A stretch of DNA of 51,412 nt from positions 1 to 51,412 of the forward strand of contig CAJCIQ010000019.1 in the NCBI GenBank assembly GCA_903970475.1, read 5' to 3'. Below the pieces are notes generated by a model. That model did not search any database and was not told the DNA's origin. It saw only the letters and a program-made list of their open reading frames with translations. The stretch comes from Beijerinckiaceae bacterium (GTDB lineage: Bacteria > Bacteroidota > Bacteroidia > Chitinophagales > Chitinophagaceae). Numbering within the stretch: position 1 is the first letter of the stretch; each line of letters opens with the position of its first letter. Shown here in pieces: positions 17,402 to 26,126 of the stretch. A program made the translations under genes and the position numbers.

Positions 17402-18460
17402 TTAATGTACATGCGCGAAATTCGGCGTGATCTTATACCCCGGTGGCGCAAAGTCCGGATTGGTGACAAAGCCGGTGTCAGTGAGTGCATGCAGGAAGGC
17501 GGTCAATTGCCCCACCTCAAAGTTCGATAAGACGATCCTATGCTTCAATAGCGAATCGGTACCCTCTGAGACGATCATGTTTTTCCTATAATGTTCCATC
17601 ACGCTGAGTAAGGTCAGGAACCTTCCATCGTGACCGTAAGGGAAGGTAAGCGCTACATTTCTTAAGGAAGGAACCTTGAAGGCCATGGAATCTTTTCGGA
17701 CCCCTGTAGCCTTCATGCGGCCAACATCAGAAAGTGTATTATCCATGGGCAGGCCCGTATTGCGGTAGGAGTAATCGGTGAAAAAGGGCTCTTTATGGCA
17801 GGTGCTGCATTTTTGTTTAAAGATGGCATAGCCCAACTGCTCCGGTAAGGCAAAGGAGTCTTCTCCCCGCATCACCCTGTCGTATTTGCTGTCAGCACTG
17901 ATCAACATAACCATAAACTGGCTCAGGGCCTTGGTCATTCTTTGGGTAGTGATGACAGGATCGCCAAAAGCGGCCGTAAAGAGTCTTCGGTATGCACTGT
18001 CTTTGCTTAATCGGCTGATGATCGTGTCCAGGTTCGCACCCATTTCGTTGGGGGCCGTTAAAGGAGAAATGGGTTGCGCATCCAATTGCTTGATCCGGCC
18101 ATCCCACATGAACGCCTTTTCCCAGGCCAGGTTTTGTAAGGAAGGCGCATTGCGGGTTGTGAGCGTATTGTTGTATCCATGGCTCAAAGAATGCTCGAAG
18201 GTGGAAAAGGCAGCAAACTGCTGGTGACAACTGGCGCAGGAGAGGGTGGAATCTTTGCTCAGTTTTTCGTCATAAAACAATTTCCTGCCCAAATCAAAGC
18301 CTTCTTTGGTAAGCGGATTTTTGCGGAAGTCATAGCTTGGATCCGGCCAGCCTTTGGGTTTGGGAAAAGCCAGGGGCGTGGGCTTTTTTACAGCATTGAT
18401 CCAACTAAGGGAAGTGAGCAGCACCAGGCAAATGAGCGATATGGTTGCTACCGGTTTCAT
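17402..18460 (-). CDS. di-haem cytochrome c peroxidase (CCP/MauG family)
   Basis: 352 residues with a signal peptide. Two c-type haem motifs are visible: CASCH (75-79) and CSTCH (218-222). Family signatures RNAPSLQNLAW, FMWDGR and PSLRNVALTFPYGHDGRF are present. The enzyme reduces hydrogen peroxide in the periplasm, or performs MauG-like oxidation. It is the last gene of an operon with an ECF sigma factor and a membrane protein (16-base gap), suggesting sigma-dependent expression. Confidence 0.92.
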   Translation of the reverse strand: MKPVATISLICLVLLTSLSWINAVKKPTPLAFPKPKGWPDPSYDFRKNPLTKEGFDLGRKLFYDEKLSKDSTLSCASCHQQFAAFSTFEHSLSHGYNNTLTTRNAPSLQNLAWEKAFMWDGRIKQLDAQPISPLTAPNEMGANLDTIISRLSKDSAYRRLFTAAFGDPVITTQRMTKALSQFMVMLISADSKYDRVMRGEDSFALPEQLGYAIFKQKCSTCHKEPFFTDYSYRNTGLPMDNTLSDVGRMKATGVRKDSMAFKVPSLRNVALTFPYGHDGRFLTLLSVMEHYRKNMIVSEGTDSLLKHRIVLSNFEVGQLTAFLHALTDTGFVTNPDFAPPGYKITPNFAHVH

Positions 18461-18476
18461 GTCTACAAATAAACGC

Positions 18477-19082
18477 CTAATCTTCGAATTCTGATACGAC
18501 CGATTTCAGTTCTTTAAGGTAACGGTTGTATTGTGTCTTCTGATGGAGTTGCAACATGACGGCGCCGAACACTTGCAGGGCAACCAGTACGGCCAGCATA
18601 CTGATCAGCTTCTCCGGGTTGGTACTTATATCGGCGTTAAAGTATTGCCTGATATAGCTGCTGTGTTCACCGCCCAATAAACCGATCCAGGCCAGGCAGG
18701 CCAGCGGGGTTACACAAATGGAATAGGTCCTGTATACTTCCATATTGATTTCCAGCTCGTAAACGAATTGCCGGATATTCTTTTTCAATCCTATGTCGTA
18801 GCGGCCACTCCGTTTATAGAATAGGAAAAAACGGGTGAAAAAATATCCGGATTGTGCGAACAACATAAAGGCTGCACAAAAGGTAAGATTGGAAAAATGC
18901 CCTTGTCTGAACATAAAGATCAGCGTCAAACCCAGGCCAATTAAGGTCCAGGAGAACTCGGTCTTCATGTTCTTCCTAAGCCTGTAGATGGCATTACCGG
19001 TAGTGCTTTTGAGTTTGGTTGGAACGGATGGGCCTTCTACCGGTTCATTTGCCCAGGCGTCCTTTAATTCATCGAAGTTCAT
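18477..19082 (-). CDS. four-helix membrane protein, possible sigma-factor partner
   Basis: 201 residues with a cytoplasmic N-terminus (MNFDELKDAWANEP) and predicted membrane helices near 45-60, 67-90, 125-140 and 155-180. Its start overlaps the sigma-factor gene by 14 bases, the usual place for an anti-sigma factor. The N-terminal DELKDAWANEP segment resembles the start of several Bacteroidota sigma-linked membrane proteins. No zinc-binding anti-sigma motif is present, so anti-sigma activity is inferred from position only. Confidence 0.6.
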   Translation of the reverse strand: MNFDELKDAWANEPVEGPSVPTKLKSTTGNAIYRLRKNMKTEFSWTLIGLGLTLIFMFRQGHFSNLTFCAAFMLFAQSGYFFTRFFLFYKRSGRYDIGLKKNIRQFVYELEINMEVYRTYSICVTPLACLAWIGLLGGEHSSYIRQYFNADISTNPEKLISMLAVLVALQVFGAVMLQLHQKTQYNRYLKELKSVVSEFED

Positions 19083-19590
19083 ACCCCATGTTTTTAATAA
19101 TGGATTGAAGTTTGTCCTTCACCCTGTTCAAGCGCACCCTTACATTAGCTGGAGAGAGCCCCAGTATATCGGCCATGTCTTTTCCGGAATGACCTTCCAT
19201 GTACAGGAAGATGACGGCTTTTTCGGCTTTGCTTAACTGGTGAATGGCTTTTTGGAAAAGGATTAGTTTCTCCTGGCTGTCCTGAAGGGGCGCTACGTCC
19301 TCACCTCTTTCCGGATAAGGCGCCTGGACCACATGTTGCCCATAACGCCTTTGTTTGCGCAAGTAGACGATGGCTGTATTCAGCGCCACCCTATACATCC
19401 AGGAACTGAACTGACTATCACCCCGGAAGGATTCATGGGCCTTCCAAAGTTGGAGGACGATTTCCTGGAATAGATCCTGTCTGTCCTCCTCTCCTTCCTG
19501 GTATAAGCGGCAGATTTTATAGAGGATCCCTTTGTGGGTTTCCACGCTGGCCAGAAAGCTTTGGGTGATATGTTTATCCTTTTCCAACAA
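19069..19590 (-). CDS. ECF-family RNA polymerase sigma factor
   Basis: 173 residues: sigma region 2 with DLFQEIVLQLWKAHESF and WMYRVALNTAIVYLRK, and region 4 with LSKAEKAVIFLYMEGHSGKD and LGLSPANVRVRLNRVKDKL. This is the standard ECF length and layout. It heads the sigma / membrane protein / peroxidase operon. The gene probably autoregulates this group, which would tie the peroxidase to an envelope or oxidative signal (inference). Confidence 0.92.
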   Translation of the reverse strand: MLEKDKHITQSFLASVETHKGILYKICRLYQEGEEDRQDLFQEIVLQLWKAHESFRGDSQFSSWMYRVALNTAIVYLRKQRRYGQHVVQAPYPERGEDVAPLQDSQEKLILFQKAIHQLSKAEKAVIFLYMEGHSGKDMADILGLSPANVRVRLNRVKDKLQSIIKNMGYELR

Positions 19591-19638
19591 TAGGTAAGTA
19601 GCCTAAGGATCCGTTTTGTTACAGGGGTATGAAAATTT

Positions 19639-20526
19639 TTAGGCGTACTGTTTTTTATATTGTTGTGGACTAAGGCCTACTTCCTTTTTAAAAAGACGGG
19701 AAAAATAAGGGAGGTTTTCAAATCCCAGGGAATAGGCGATCTCCGATACGGTTTGGTCCGCACCTTTTAGCAGGTTTTTAGCTTCCCCAATCAGGTGAAG
19801 GTGGATCAATTCAATGGCCGTTTTTCCTGTTTCTGCTTTGAGCATATCACTCATATACCTGGGCGAGATATATAATTTGGCTGCCAGCATACCCACCGAT
19901 GGAAGCCCTTCCTCGTGAAATTGGTTACTGTTGAAATGCTCCGAGAGTGCCTGTTGGAATTTGGAAACCGTTACTCCGGATAACATCGTTCGATGAAGGA
20001 ACTGCCTTTTATAATAGCGCTGGGCATATTTGAGGATGGAATCAATATGGGACAGGATAATTTCCCGGCTGTATTCGTCTTCGTTATTATGGTATTCCGC
20101 TTCTATTTGGGAGAAAAGTTCCCAAATGATCTTTTCCTCCTGGACTGATAAGTGTAAGGCTTCATTGATCTCGTAGTCAAAAAAACCATATTTCTTTATA
20201 TCCTGGTGCAGCGCAGTGCCATTGAAGAAGTCTTCATGGATGTAAATGATGAATCCATTGTCCTCCAATTGCAAATCTTTAAACTGGATAATTTGCCGGG
20301 GTTTGATGAAAATCATGGATCCGCTTTGATGGTCGTATTGGGTACGGCCATATTTGATCACCCCTCCTTTGAGCTTCTTAAAACCTATGAGGTAAAAATC
20401 GGTAGTGAACTCGGCATCCTCCCATGGGCAGGAACTCGTGCAGCGAAAAAGGCAAAGCAACGGGTTCTCCGGAGGAGGGAACCCGTTGTCTTTATGCATG
20501 TCTGAGATGGTCTTATAGTGCAGCAT
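19639..20526 (-). CDS. AraC-family transcriptional regulator
   Basis: 295 residues with an N-terminal cupin-like sensor (KYGRTQYDHQSGSMIFIKPR) and a complete C-terminal AraC domain: MLAAKLYISPRYMSDMLKAE as the first helix-turn-helix, then VSEIAYSLGFENLPYFSRLF and GLSPQQYKKQY as the second. It lies 67 bases downstream of the SDR gene on the same strand, so it may be co-transcribed with, and regulate, that oxidoreductase. Confidence 0.9.
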   Translation of the reverse strand: MLHYKTISDMHKDNGFPPPENPLLCLFRCTSSCPWEDAEFTTDFYLIGFKKLKGGVIKYGRTQYDHQSGSMIFIKPRQIIQFKDLQLEDNGFIIYIHEDFFNGTALHQDIKKYGFFDYEINEALHLSVQEEKIIWELFSQIEAEYHNNEDEYSREIILSHIDSILKYAQRYYKRQFLHRTMLSGVTVSKFQQALSEHFNSNQFHEEGLPSVGMLAAKLYISPRYMSDMLKAETGKTAIELIHLHLIGEAKNLLKGADQTVSEIAYSLGFENLPYFSRLFKKEVGLSPQQYKKQYA

Positions 20527-20593
20527 ATCGGTATCGTAAATTTAACCATTTATCCGTGGACTACGTTCACAGGACCGCGCCCCAGGGACCGGG

Positions 20594-21409
20594 TTACCCG
20601 TGGGCCGCGTCAGCTACCTGGCTCCACTTTTCCCAGGTGGAAAGCTTTTCTGCGTACACCTGCTTTGTCCAGGGCAATGCTACCTTCCCTAAGAATAAAC
20701 GTAAGGGAGGTTCGGCGGCATCCACCAACTGAAGAATAGCCTCCGCGGTGGCATCAGGATTTCCATAAAAGCCCGGGGCGGGCGCTTTATAAAATGCCTC
20801 TTTTAAAGGGTCGTAAGCGCTGATGGCCTGGGAACGGATGGCAGAACTACCGGCCCAATCCGTGTTAAAACTATTGGGTTCCACCAGGGTAATGTTTATC
20901 CCAAATGGTTTGACCTCTGCGGCCAGGGACTCGCTAAGGCCTTCTACGGCAAACTTGCTGGCCGTATACAATCCCAGGACGGGGAGGGCTGTAATACCCA
21001 AAACGCTGGATACCTGTATGATATGCCCATGGCCCTGGGCCCTCATGATGGGCAGGGCCGCCTGGGTAACCCATAGCAACCCGAAAACGTTGGTCTCAAA
21101 TTGATCCCTGGCTTCTTGCTCGCTGGTTTCTTCAACGGCGCCGAATAGTCCGTAACCTGCGTTGTTGATGAGCACGTCTATTGTACCAAAATGGGCTTTT
21201 GCCTTCTCCAAGGCAGCAAAGCTGGCGCCTCTGTCGGTAACGTCGAGTTGCAAGGGAAGCAAGGCGTCTCCGTACTTGTCTGAGAGGTCTTTTAATGATT
21301 GGGTATTCCTGGCCGTTGCCACTACTTTATCTCCACGTTTAAGGAAGGCTTCTGCCCATATTTTCCCAAAACCCCTGGAGGCTCCTGTGATAAAAATTGT
21401 CTTTGACAT
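20594..21409 (-). CDS. short-chain dehydrogenase/reductase
   Basis: 271 residues of the classical SDR family: cofactor motif TGASRGFG near the N-terminus, structural NNAGYG, and the catalytic Ser plus YTASK (Tyr/Lys). Arg/Asn after the second beta strand (ATARNT) favours NADP(H). The substrate is unknown; SDRs beside AraC regulators in this phylum are often induced by small carbonyls. Confidence 0.9.
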   Translation of the reverse strand: MSKTIFITGASRGFGKIWAEAFLKRGDKVVATARNTQSLKDLSDKYGDALLPLQLDVTDRGASFAALEKAKAHFGTIDVLINNAGYGLFGAVEETSEQEARDQFETNVFGLLWVTQAALPIMRAQGHGHIIQVSSVLGITALPVLGLYTASKFAVEGLSESLAAEVKPFGINITLVEPNSFNTDWAGSSAIRSQAISAYDPLKEAFYKAPAPGFYGNPDATAEAILQLVDAAEPPLRLFLGKVALPWTKQVYAEKLSTWEKWSQVADAAHG

Positions 21410-21541
21410 GATGCTTTGTTTTTGTTACACAAAGCTACCCCGGCTCCGTGGCGCGGATATGATACTAAAATCCGGAAAACAGATACATTTTTACGTCGGG
21501 GGCGCCGTCGCACATCTTGGCAACAATTTTGCCTTGTTCGG

Positions 21542-22795
21542 ATGATGGCTACCCCTTTGAAAGTAAAAAAAATGTTAACGCCTGTTTTTTTGACCCTTGG
21601 TTGTGCCTATTCCATGGTTGTCAGGGGGCAAACGGCGGATTCGGTGCAGGTAAAAAAGGATACGCTTGCGATGAAGGCCCAGCAAAGGGACCTTATAGGT
21701 ATAGGAAAAGATATATTACACATCAAAGGCAACCATCCGGTAAAGATCAAAGGCACCGGGGTGTTTTTTTCCCTGGGCGCCTCCAGCACTTCTGTAGCGG
21801 GATCTGGTAACCTGCTGGTCACCGCAACCACGGCTGCCTTTTACCTGGGTCCTTCCGGTACCACTTATCTTTCCTCCCTGACAGTATCTCCCGTGTTGGT
21901 GGTGCACGACCATTGGGGGATCATCCTGAAGTCCAACCTTTGGTTTAAAAACAATGCCTGGGTGGAGCAGGGGGATACCCGCTTTCTTTATTATCCACAA
22001 TATACCTGGGGATTGGGAGGCAATCCGGATAATGGGGACCGCATTATTGTAGATTATAAATACTTGCGGCTATACCACGCTTTTCTGAAGCGCATAAAGC
22101 CTTATTTGTTTGCCGGCCTGGGGTATCAGTTCGATGGGCACTTCGATATTGATACAAAAGGAGATTCTTCTTACCTGGCCACCTTTTCCAAATATGAGTT
22201 TGGAACGAGTCCGTCGGAGAAGTCTGTTTCTTCTGGCCTTACCCTAAACCTCTTGTATGATTCCAGAAAGAACCAATTCAATCCTTTACCTGGATTCTAT
22301 GGAAACCTGGTCTATAGGCTTAACCCAGTGTTTTTAGGCAGCAGCACCTATTGGTCATCCCTTTATCTTGATTTCCGTAAATACGTGCCCTTCTCCTTTA
22401 AACAGCAAAATATGCTCGCTTTCTGGGCTTTTTATTGGACAACGCTGGGTACCCATACGCCTTACCTGGATCTGCCGTCTATAGGATGGGACCCTTATCA
22501 GCAACGCTCCGGAAGAGGATTTGAACAAAACCGGTACAGAGGGACTTCCATGTTGTATTTTGAAAGCGAGTATCGCAGAGACATAACCCATGATGGATTG
22601 TTTGGATTTGTTTTGTTTACCAATCTCAACACCGTGGCTGAACCCGATACCAGAAACTTCTCTTATCTGCACCCGGCTGCCGGAGCTGGGTTGAGGATAA
22701 AATTCAACAAACATTCCAATACCAATATTGCCCTGGATTTCGGGCAGAGCAGGGGATACTCTGCTTTTTATCTGAATATGGGGGAGACCTTTTAG
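21542..22795 (+). CDS. Omp85/BamA-like outer-membrane beta-barrel protein
   Basis: 417 residues from ATG at 21542 (a second ATG follows immediately). Signal peptide residues ~10-30 (LTPVFLTLGCAYSMVVRG). The mature protein has alternating aromatic strands, and its last third (LYFESEYRRDITHDGLFGFV, GAGLRIKFN, IALDFGQSRGYSAFYLNMGETF in two parts) matches the Omp85/surface-antigen barrel end with a terminal aromatic. No POTRA domains are visible, so it is probably a barrel-only family member rather than BamA. Confidence 0.75.
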   Translation: MMATPLKVKKMLTPVFLTLGCAYSMVVRGQTADSVQVKKDTLAMKAQQRDLIGIGKDILHIKGNHPVKIKGTGVFFSLGASSTSVAGSGNLLVTATTAAFYLGPSGTTYLSSLTVSPVLVVHDHWGIILKSNLWFKNNAWVEQGDTRFLYYPQYTWGLGGNPDNGDRIIVDYKYLRLYHAFLKRIKPYLFAGLGYQFDGHFDIDTKGDSSYLATFSKYEFGTSPSEKSVSSGLTLNLLYDSRKNQFNPLPGFYGNLVYRLNPVFLGSSTYWSSLYLDFRKYVPFSFKQQNMLAFWAFYWTTLGTHTPYLDLPSIGWDPYQQRSGRGFEQNRYRGTSMLYFESEYRRDITHDGLFGFVLFTNLNTVAEPDTRNFSYLHPAAGAGLRIKFNKHSNTNIALDFGQSRGYSAFYLNMGETF

Positions 22796-22827
22796 TTTTC
22801 CACGGAAAAATTGACGAAATTAGAAGT

Positions 22828-23551
22828 ATGGATGGTGCTGTTCAAGTACAGGTCCTTAAATGGAATAAGGAAACTGCGGGACTCGTCCCGGAAACGATGT
22901 GGGCCGATCCGGAGGCCAGGCCGGCCACTACCGATTCGATTGTGGAAGAGGAACCACTGGAGATACGCATGGGTTATATAGAAGCAGGAACGGAAAAAAT
23001 CGAAAATATAGCGGTCACTATGAGGACCCCTGGGAAGGATGAAGACCTGGCCAGGTTTTTTTTGTTTACCGAAGGCATCATTCGACACCCCGGGGATATA
23101 CAGCGCATAACCGCTTTGGGAAGATTCCGCCATACCCCCGGATATACTCTTAAAACTACCCGAGGGACTGGAACAACCTGTTTATTGCCAAACCGGAGGT
23201 TTACATGCCGCCGCTTTGTTTGACACCAATGGAAGGTTGTTGGTTTTCGCTGAAGATGTGGGCAGGCACAATGCCTTGGATAAACTCATTGGCGCCGGAC
23301 TTGTGCAACCCGATTTTCCGTTTTCCCCATCCATATTGTTGCTCAGTGGTAGGGCTTGTTTTGAGTTGGTGCAAAAAGCAGTTATGGCGCATATTCCCAT
23401 CATAGCCTCCATTGGGGCGCCTTCCAGTTTGGCCGTATCGCCGGCCACGGAATTCGGCGTGACGTTGGTTGGCTTTTTGAAACATAACCGCTTTAATATC
23501 TATTCAGAAACCTATAGAATCAATACCCACAATTATGAAACTGCGCATTAA
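22828..23551 (+). pseudogene. fdhD: fdhD, internal deletion and frameshift
   Basis: FdhD transfers sulfur to the molybdenum cofactor of formate dehydrogenases through a Cys-x-x-Cys loop (SCGxCGK). The first frame (22828 to ~23110) carries the N-terminal part including EEPLEIRM and ARFFLFTEGII. The second frame (from ~23125) carries LLKLPEGLEQPVYCQTGGLH, EDVGRHNALDK, LLLSGRACFELVQKA and GAPSSLAVS. The frames differ by +1 and about 50 residues between them, including the catalytic cysteine motif, are absent. The product cannot be active as drawn. The DUF7009 gene overlaps its 3' end. Confidence 0.8.
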
Positions 23552-23900
23552 AGGAGACTCTTTACGATATAGGCTCACTCAAACGGACCTTAAAAATTTC
23601 GTTAAGCTGGAAAGCATAGAAGAGGCCGTTCATTTTGGGGACAGGGTGTTGATTTACCGTTTGGTTTCCACGGATAAGGAGCGGTTGTTTGTCACATTTC
23701 TTGACGATGTAATTACCCTGTACTTTCCTCGACATTGGATCAGGGAATGGGCCGGGACTGAACGGGTAGGATATGATAATAGGGCCGATCCCTTAGGGAA
23801 AAACATATACCTGCTGGTGGAAAAAGATTTTACCTGTTTGGAAAACGTAGTGGAAGACCAGCGTGATCAATTTCCAAATCCCTTAAAGACGTCCTTATGA
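23535..23900 (+). CDS. DUF7009-family protein
   Basis: 121 residues starting MKLRIKGDSLRYRLTQTDL, the typical opening of this small Bacteroidota family, and ending with LVEKDFTCL and EDQRDQFPNP. The gene is intact, overlaps the end of fdhD by 17 bases, and overlaps the ATG of the fdhF-like gene (TTATGA). This arrangement places it in a formate-dehydrogenase maturation operon. The molecular role is unknown. Confidence 0.75.
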   Translation: MKLRIKGDSLRYRLTQTDLKNFVKLESIEEAVHFGDRVLIYRLVSTDKERLFVTFLDDVITLYFPRHWIREWAGTERVGYDNRADPLGKNIYLLVEKDFTCLENVVEDQRDQFPNPLKTSL

Positions 23901-24674
23901 GTGAGGATCGTGTTGCCGACCCTGGCCAGAAGCGATAAGGACCTGTTGGGGGACTTAGCGCAGTTTGTCAGTAGTGAAAACTCCATGGGGGTGGTGCAAA
24001 TGTCCAAGGGAATATTAACCCCAGTCTCCGAAGACCTGCGCAACGAAAACCGCATCATATGTGAGATTGCCCAGGTTGTACTGGCTAACCGGACAAAAGT
24101 GAACTGGGAGCACTACGCGCGTAACTATGATGCGGTCAGAGACCTTATCGAGCAGTTCATCCCAGGTTTTGAGAAATACAACCAAAGGGTAAGGGAGCCT
24201 GGTGGGTTTTACCTGCCCAATGGCCCCAGGGAAGGGAAGTTCAACGGACTGGCGCCTTTCACCTTAAGTGACCTTCCGGATATCCAGCCTGGAGTGGATG
24301 AGTTCCGGATGGCTTCCGTACGTAGCCACGACCAGTTCAATACTACGATATATGGAATGGACGATCGCTACCGGGGTATTTATGAGGAGCGACGGGTCAA
24401 CTTTATGAACGAATTCGATATTGCAGAGGCAGGATTGAAGGCAGGTGACAAGGTAGACCTGTTTAATGAACACGGAGGTATGGAACGGGTGGCCAGGCTT
24501 TTCGTGGTCGTGCCTTACGATATTCCCAGGCGTTGCACCGTGACTTATTACCCGGAAACCAACGTGTTGGTACCCATAGGAAGTGTGGCAGAAAAAAGCA
24601 ATACCCCTACTTCAAAGCTCGTGTTGATAAAAATACGTCCCCACGCTAGCTCCCCCATTCCTCCGGCGTATTGA
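23896..24674 (+). pseudogene. fdhF-like molybdopterin oxidoreductase, N-terminal ~480 residues deleted
   Basis: ATG at 23896 (overlapping the previous TGA) starts MSEDRVADPGQKR and then hits a stop. In the adjacent frame, from about 23905, the C-terminal domain of an FdhF/YdeP-type (TIGR01701-like) enzyme is complete: VLPTLARSDKD, VQMSKGILTP, NWEHYARNYDAVRDLIEQF, GFEKYNQRVREPGGF, TIYGMDDRYRGIYEERR and a terminal swivel domain. The iron-sulfur and catalytic Mo domains are missing; a full protein is about 750 residues. The junction near 23908 is a single large deletion of roughly 1.4-1.5 kb. Confidence 0.8.
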
Positions 24675-25302
24675 TGTTGCTAAAGCAATGCTCCTTTCCA
24701 GCGGGGATAGGGATCCGCAGGACATTCCATTTGGCCAGCCAGTATTTCAGTGAGCTGTTCCCCCCTTCTTTGCCGGTTATATTTTCTAACGCCGAGGCTT
24801 TGTATATAGCGCAAACTGGCTCTGGCGCTTCCTGGGTTCCAAACTGGTAGGCATCATATCCTGGATTTTGCCCGTAAGCTTTCAGCAGTTCCTGCAACAC
24901 GTCCTCCTCCATAAAGGGAAGATCACAGGCCAGCAGGAATATGACCTCCTCCGGGAAACGACGGTGAACACTTAGTAATCCTAATAAGGGGCCGCCTACG
25001 GGTAGGTCGGGGTCGTCCATTATGAGTACTGGCCCGTCTGTCAACGGGGTGGGCTCATTAGTTGTGAGGGTAGGGCTGCGGGTCCACGGCTCTGGAGGCC
25101 GCTCATTCAGTAACCCCAAGTAATGGGAGGCCTGCCCCGGATTGATAGCGTATGCTACCGGTATCCCCAAGGCCGACAACTTCTCCGCGCCCAAGGATGC
25201 CCAGGTTTTGTCCAGGAAAGGGATCAAGCCTTTGTCCCGACCCATGCGGGTACTTTTGCCGCCGCACATCAGGACGCCCAGTAGGGATGTTTTGCGCTGC
25301 AT
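24646..25302 (-). CDS. mobA: molybdenum cofactor guanylyltransferase
   Basis: 218 residues: N-terminal nucleotidyltransferase loop GVLMCGGKSTRMGRDKG, central ACDLPFMEED and the C-terminal NINTPEEW. These are the MobA signatures for adding GMP to molybdopterin. The gene is intact and convergent with the truncated fdhF-like gene (29-base overlap). Its only visible client pathway in the window is the damaged formate-dehydrogenase locus; other molybdoenzymes may exist elsewhere in the genome. Confidence 0.88.
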   Translation of the reverse strand: MQRKTSLLGVLMCGGKSTRMGRDKGLIPFLDKTWASLGAEKLSALGIPVAYAINPGQASHYLGLLNERPPEPWTRSPTLTTNEPTPLTDGPVLIMDDPDLPVGGPLLGLLSVHRRFPEEVIFLLACDLPFMEEDVLQELLKAYGQNPGYDAYQFGTQEAPEPVCAIYKASALENITGKEGGNSSLKYWLAKWNVLRIPIPAGKEHCFSNINTPEEWGS

Positions 25303-25329
25303 GACCTTATAAATTTAAGGAGTCGAGGT

Positions 25330-25692
25330 TTAAGGCGTTGAAGGATCTTTTTGCCGCAAGCTTTTTCCCCAATCAATATCCGGATGGCCCCCAGGGCCAG
25401 ATCGGTATTTGCCCGGGCCCTTTTTGGTTGTAAGGATGGCCCTGGCAGGGACTTCCTTTTTATCCGCTTCCTGTCGAAGCTTTACTGGTGCTACCTCAAT
25501 GATGCGTGTGCAGCTAATACCCCAGACCCTATCTTTACCCATCGCTTCAAGGGCAGCCGACAGAAAATGAGCGTAAGCCTCCTGGTCCTGTTCGTCCATG
25601 GTCAGGGCTTTGGGGCTATAGGCGGTAAATTCCCTGATGCCTTCAGGATGCCGGCTGTCAGAGCGTATGATGCGTACATGATAGAATGCCAT
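25330..25692 (-). CDS. hypothetical protein upstream of mobA
   Basis: 120 residues, no signal peptide or membrane segment. It begins MAFYHVRIIRSDSRHPEGIR and its C-terminus is basic and Gly/Pro-rich (TTKKGPGKYRSGPGGHPDID). It is 27 bases upstream of mobA on the same strand, so co-transcription is likely. I do not recognise a family; a role in the molybdoenzyme locus is only inferred from position. Confidence 0.55.
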   Translation of the reverse strand: MAFYHVRIIRSDSRHPEGIREFTAYSPKALTMDEQDQEAYAHFLSAALEAMGKDRVWGISCTRIIEVAPVKLRQEADKKEVPARAILTTKKGPGKYRSGPGGHPDIDWGKSLRQKDPSTP

Positions 25693-25737
25693 GACGTAAA
25701 AATGCTAAAATATTTAGTATCATAACGGGCCAAAACA

Positions 25738-26099
25738 ATGAAGTACTTACCATCCTATGAAAGTGATTACAAGACGAGTTCTACGAGAAGCGAAATCTTG
25801 CAGAAACTACAGACAAAATTGGAGGATCCTTCTTTTCCGTTCGTAGGGGAATTGCAAACAGACTCCTTTGTGCTCTATGAGGGTGGTGTCCTTTTTTCTG
25901 CTTGGGTGGGAAAGGCATGCTTGTCTTTTGTACAGCTTTGTGCGGAATCCTTATATGGGTATCCATCGACCAACATAACAAGAATTGGATTTTTGAAATG
26001 CTATGGCTCGCATGTATGTATTTAGTTATGGGTGTTGTTTATCACTTTCGTGTGAAGCCCGTACTTTACAACACGAAGACACTGTTCACCTGGATGTAA
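25738..26099 (+). pseudogene. broken small membrane protein gene
   Basis: Frame one (from ATG 25738) gives SSTRSEILQKLQTKLEDPSF and FVGELQTDSFVLY. Frame two (from ~25902) gives two hydrophobic helices (MLVFCTALCGILIWVSI; MLWLACMYLVMGVVYHF). Together they resemble a Bacteroidota membrane-protein layout with a soluble N-terminal part, a short beta motif (normally followed by NSFxPxxxG) and two C-terminal helices. The middle is missing and the frames differ, so I read it as a deletion plus frameshift near 25880. Confidence 0.5.
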
Positions 26100-26126
26100 T
26101 TGCAGGGAATTTTGTTCATTAGGTAA

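Noticed and set aside
23896..24674. Short independent protein at 23901 (GTG start)
   Set aside because: All similarity is to the C-terminal part of a much longer enzyme and the preserved upstream ATG lies in another frame; truncation fits better.
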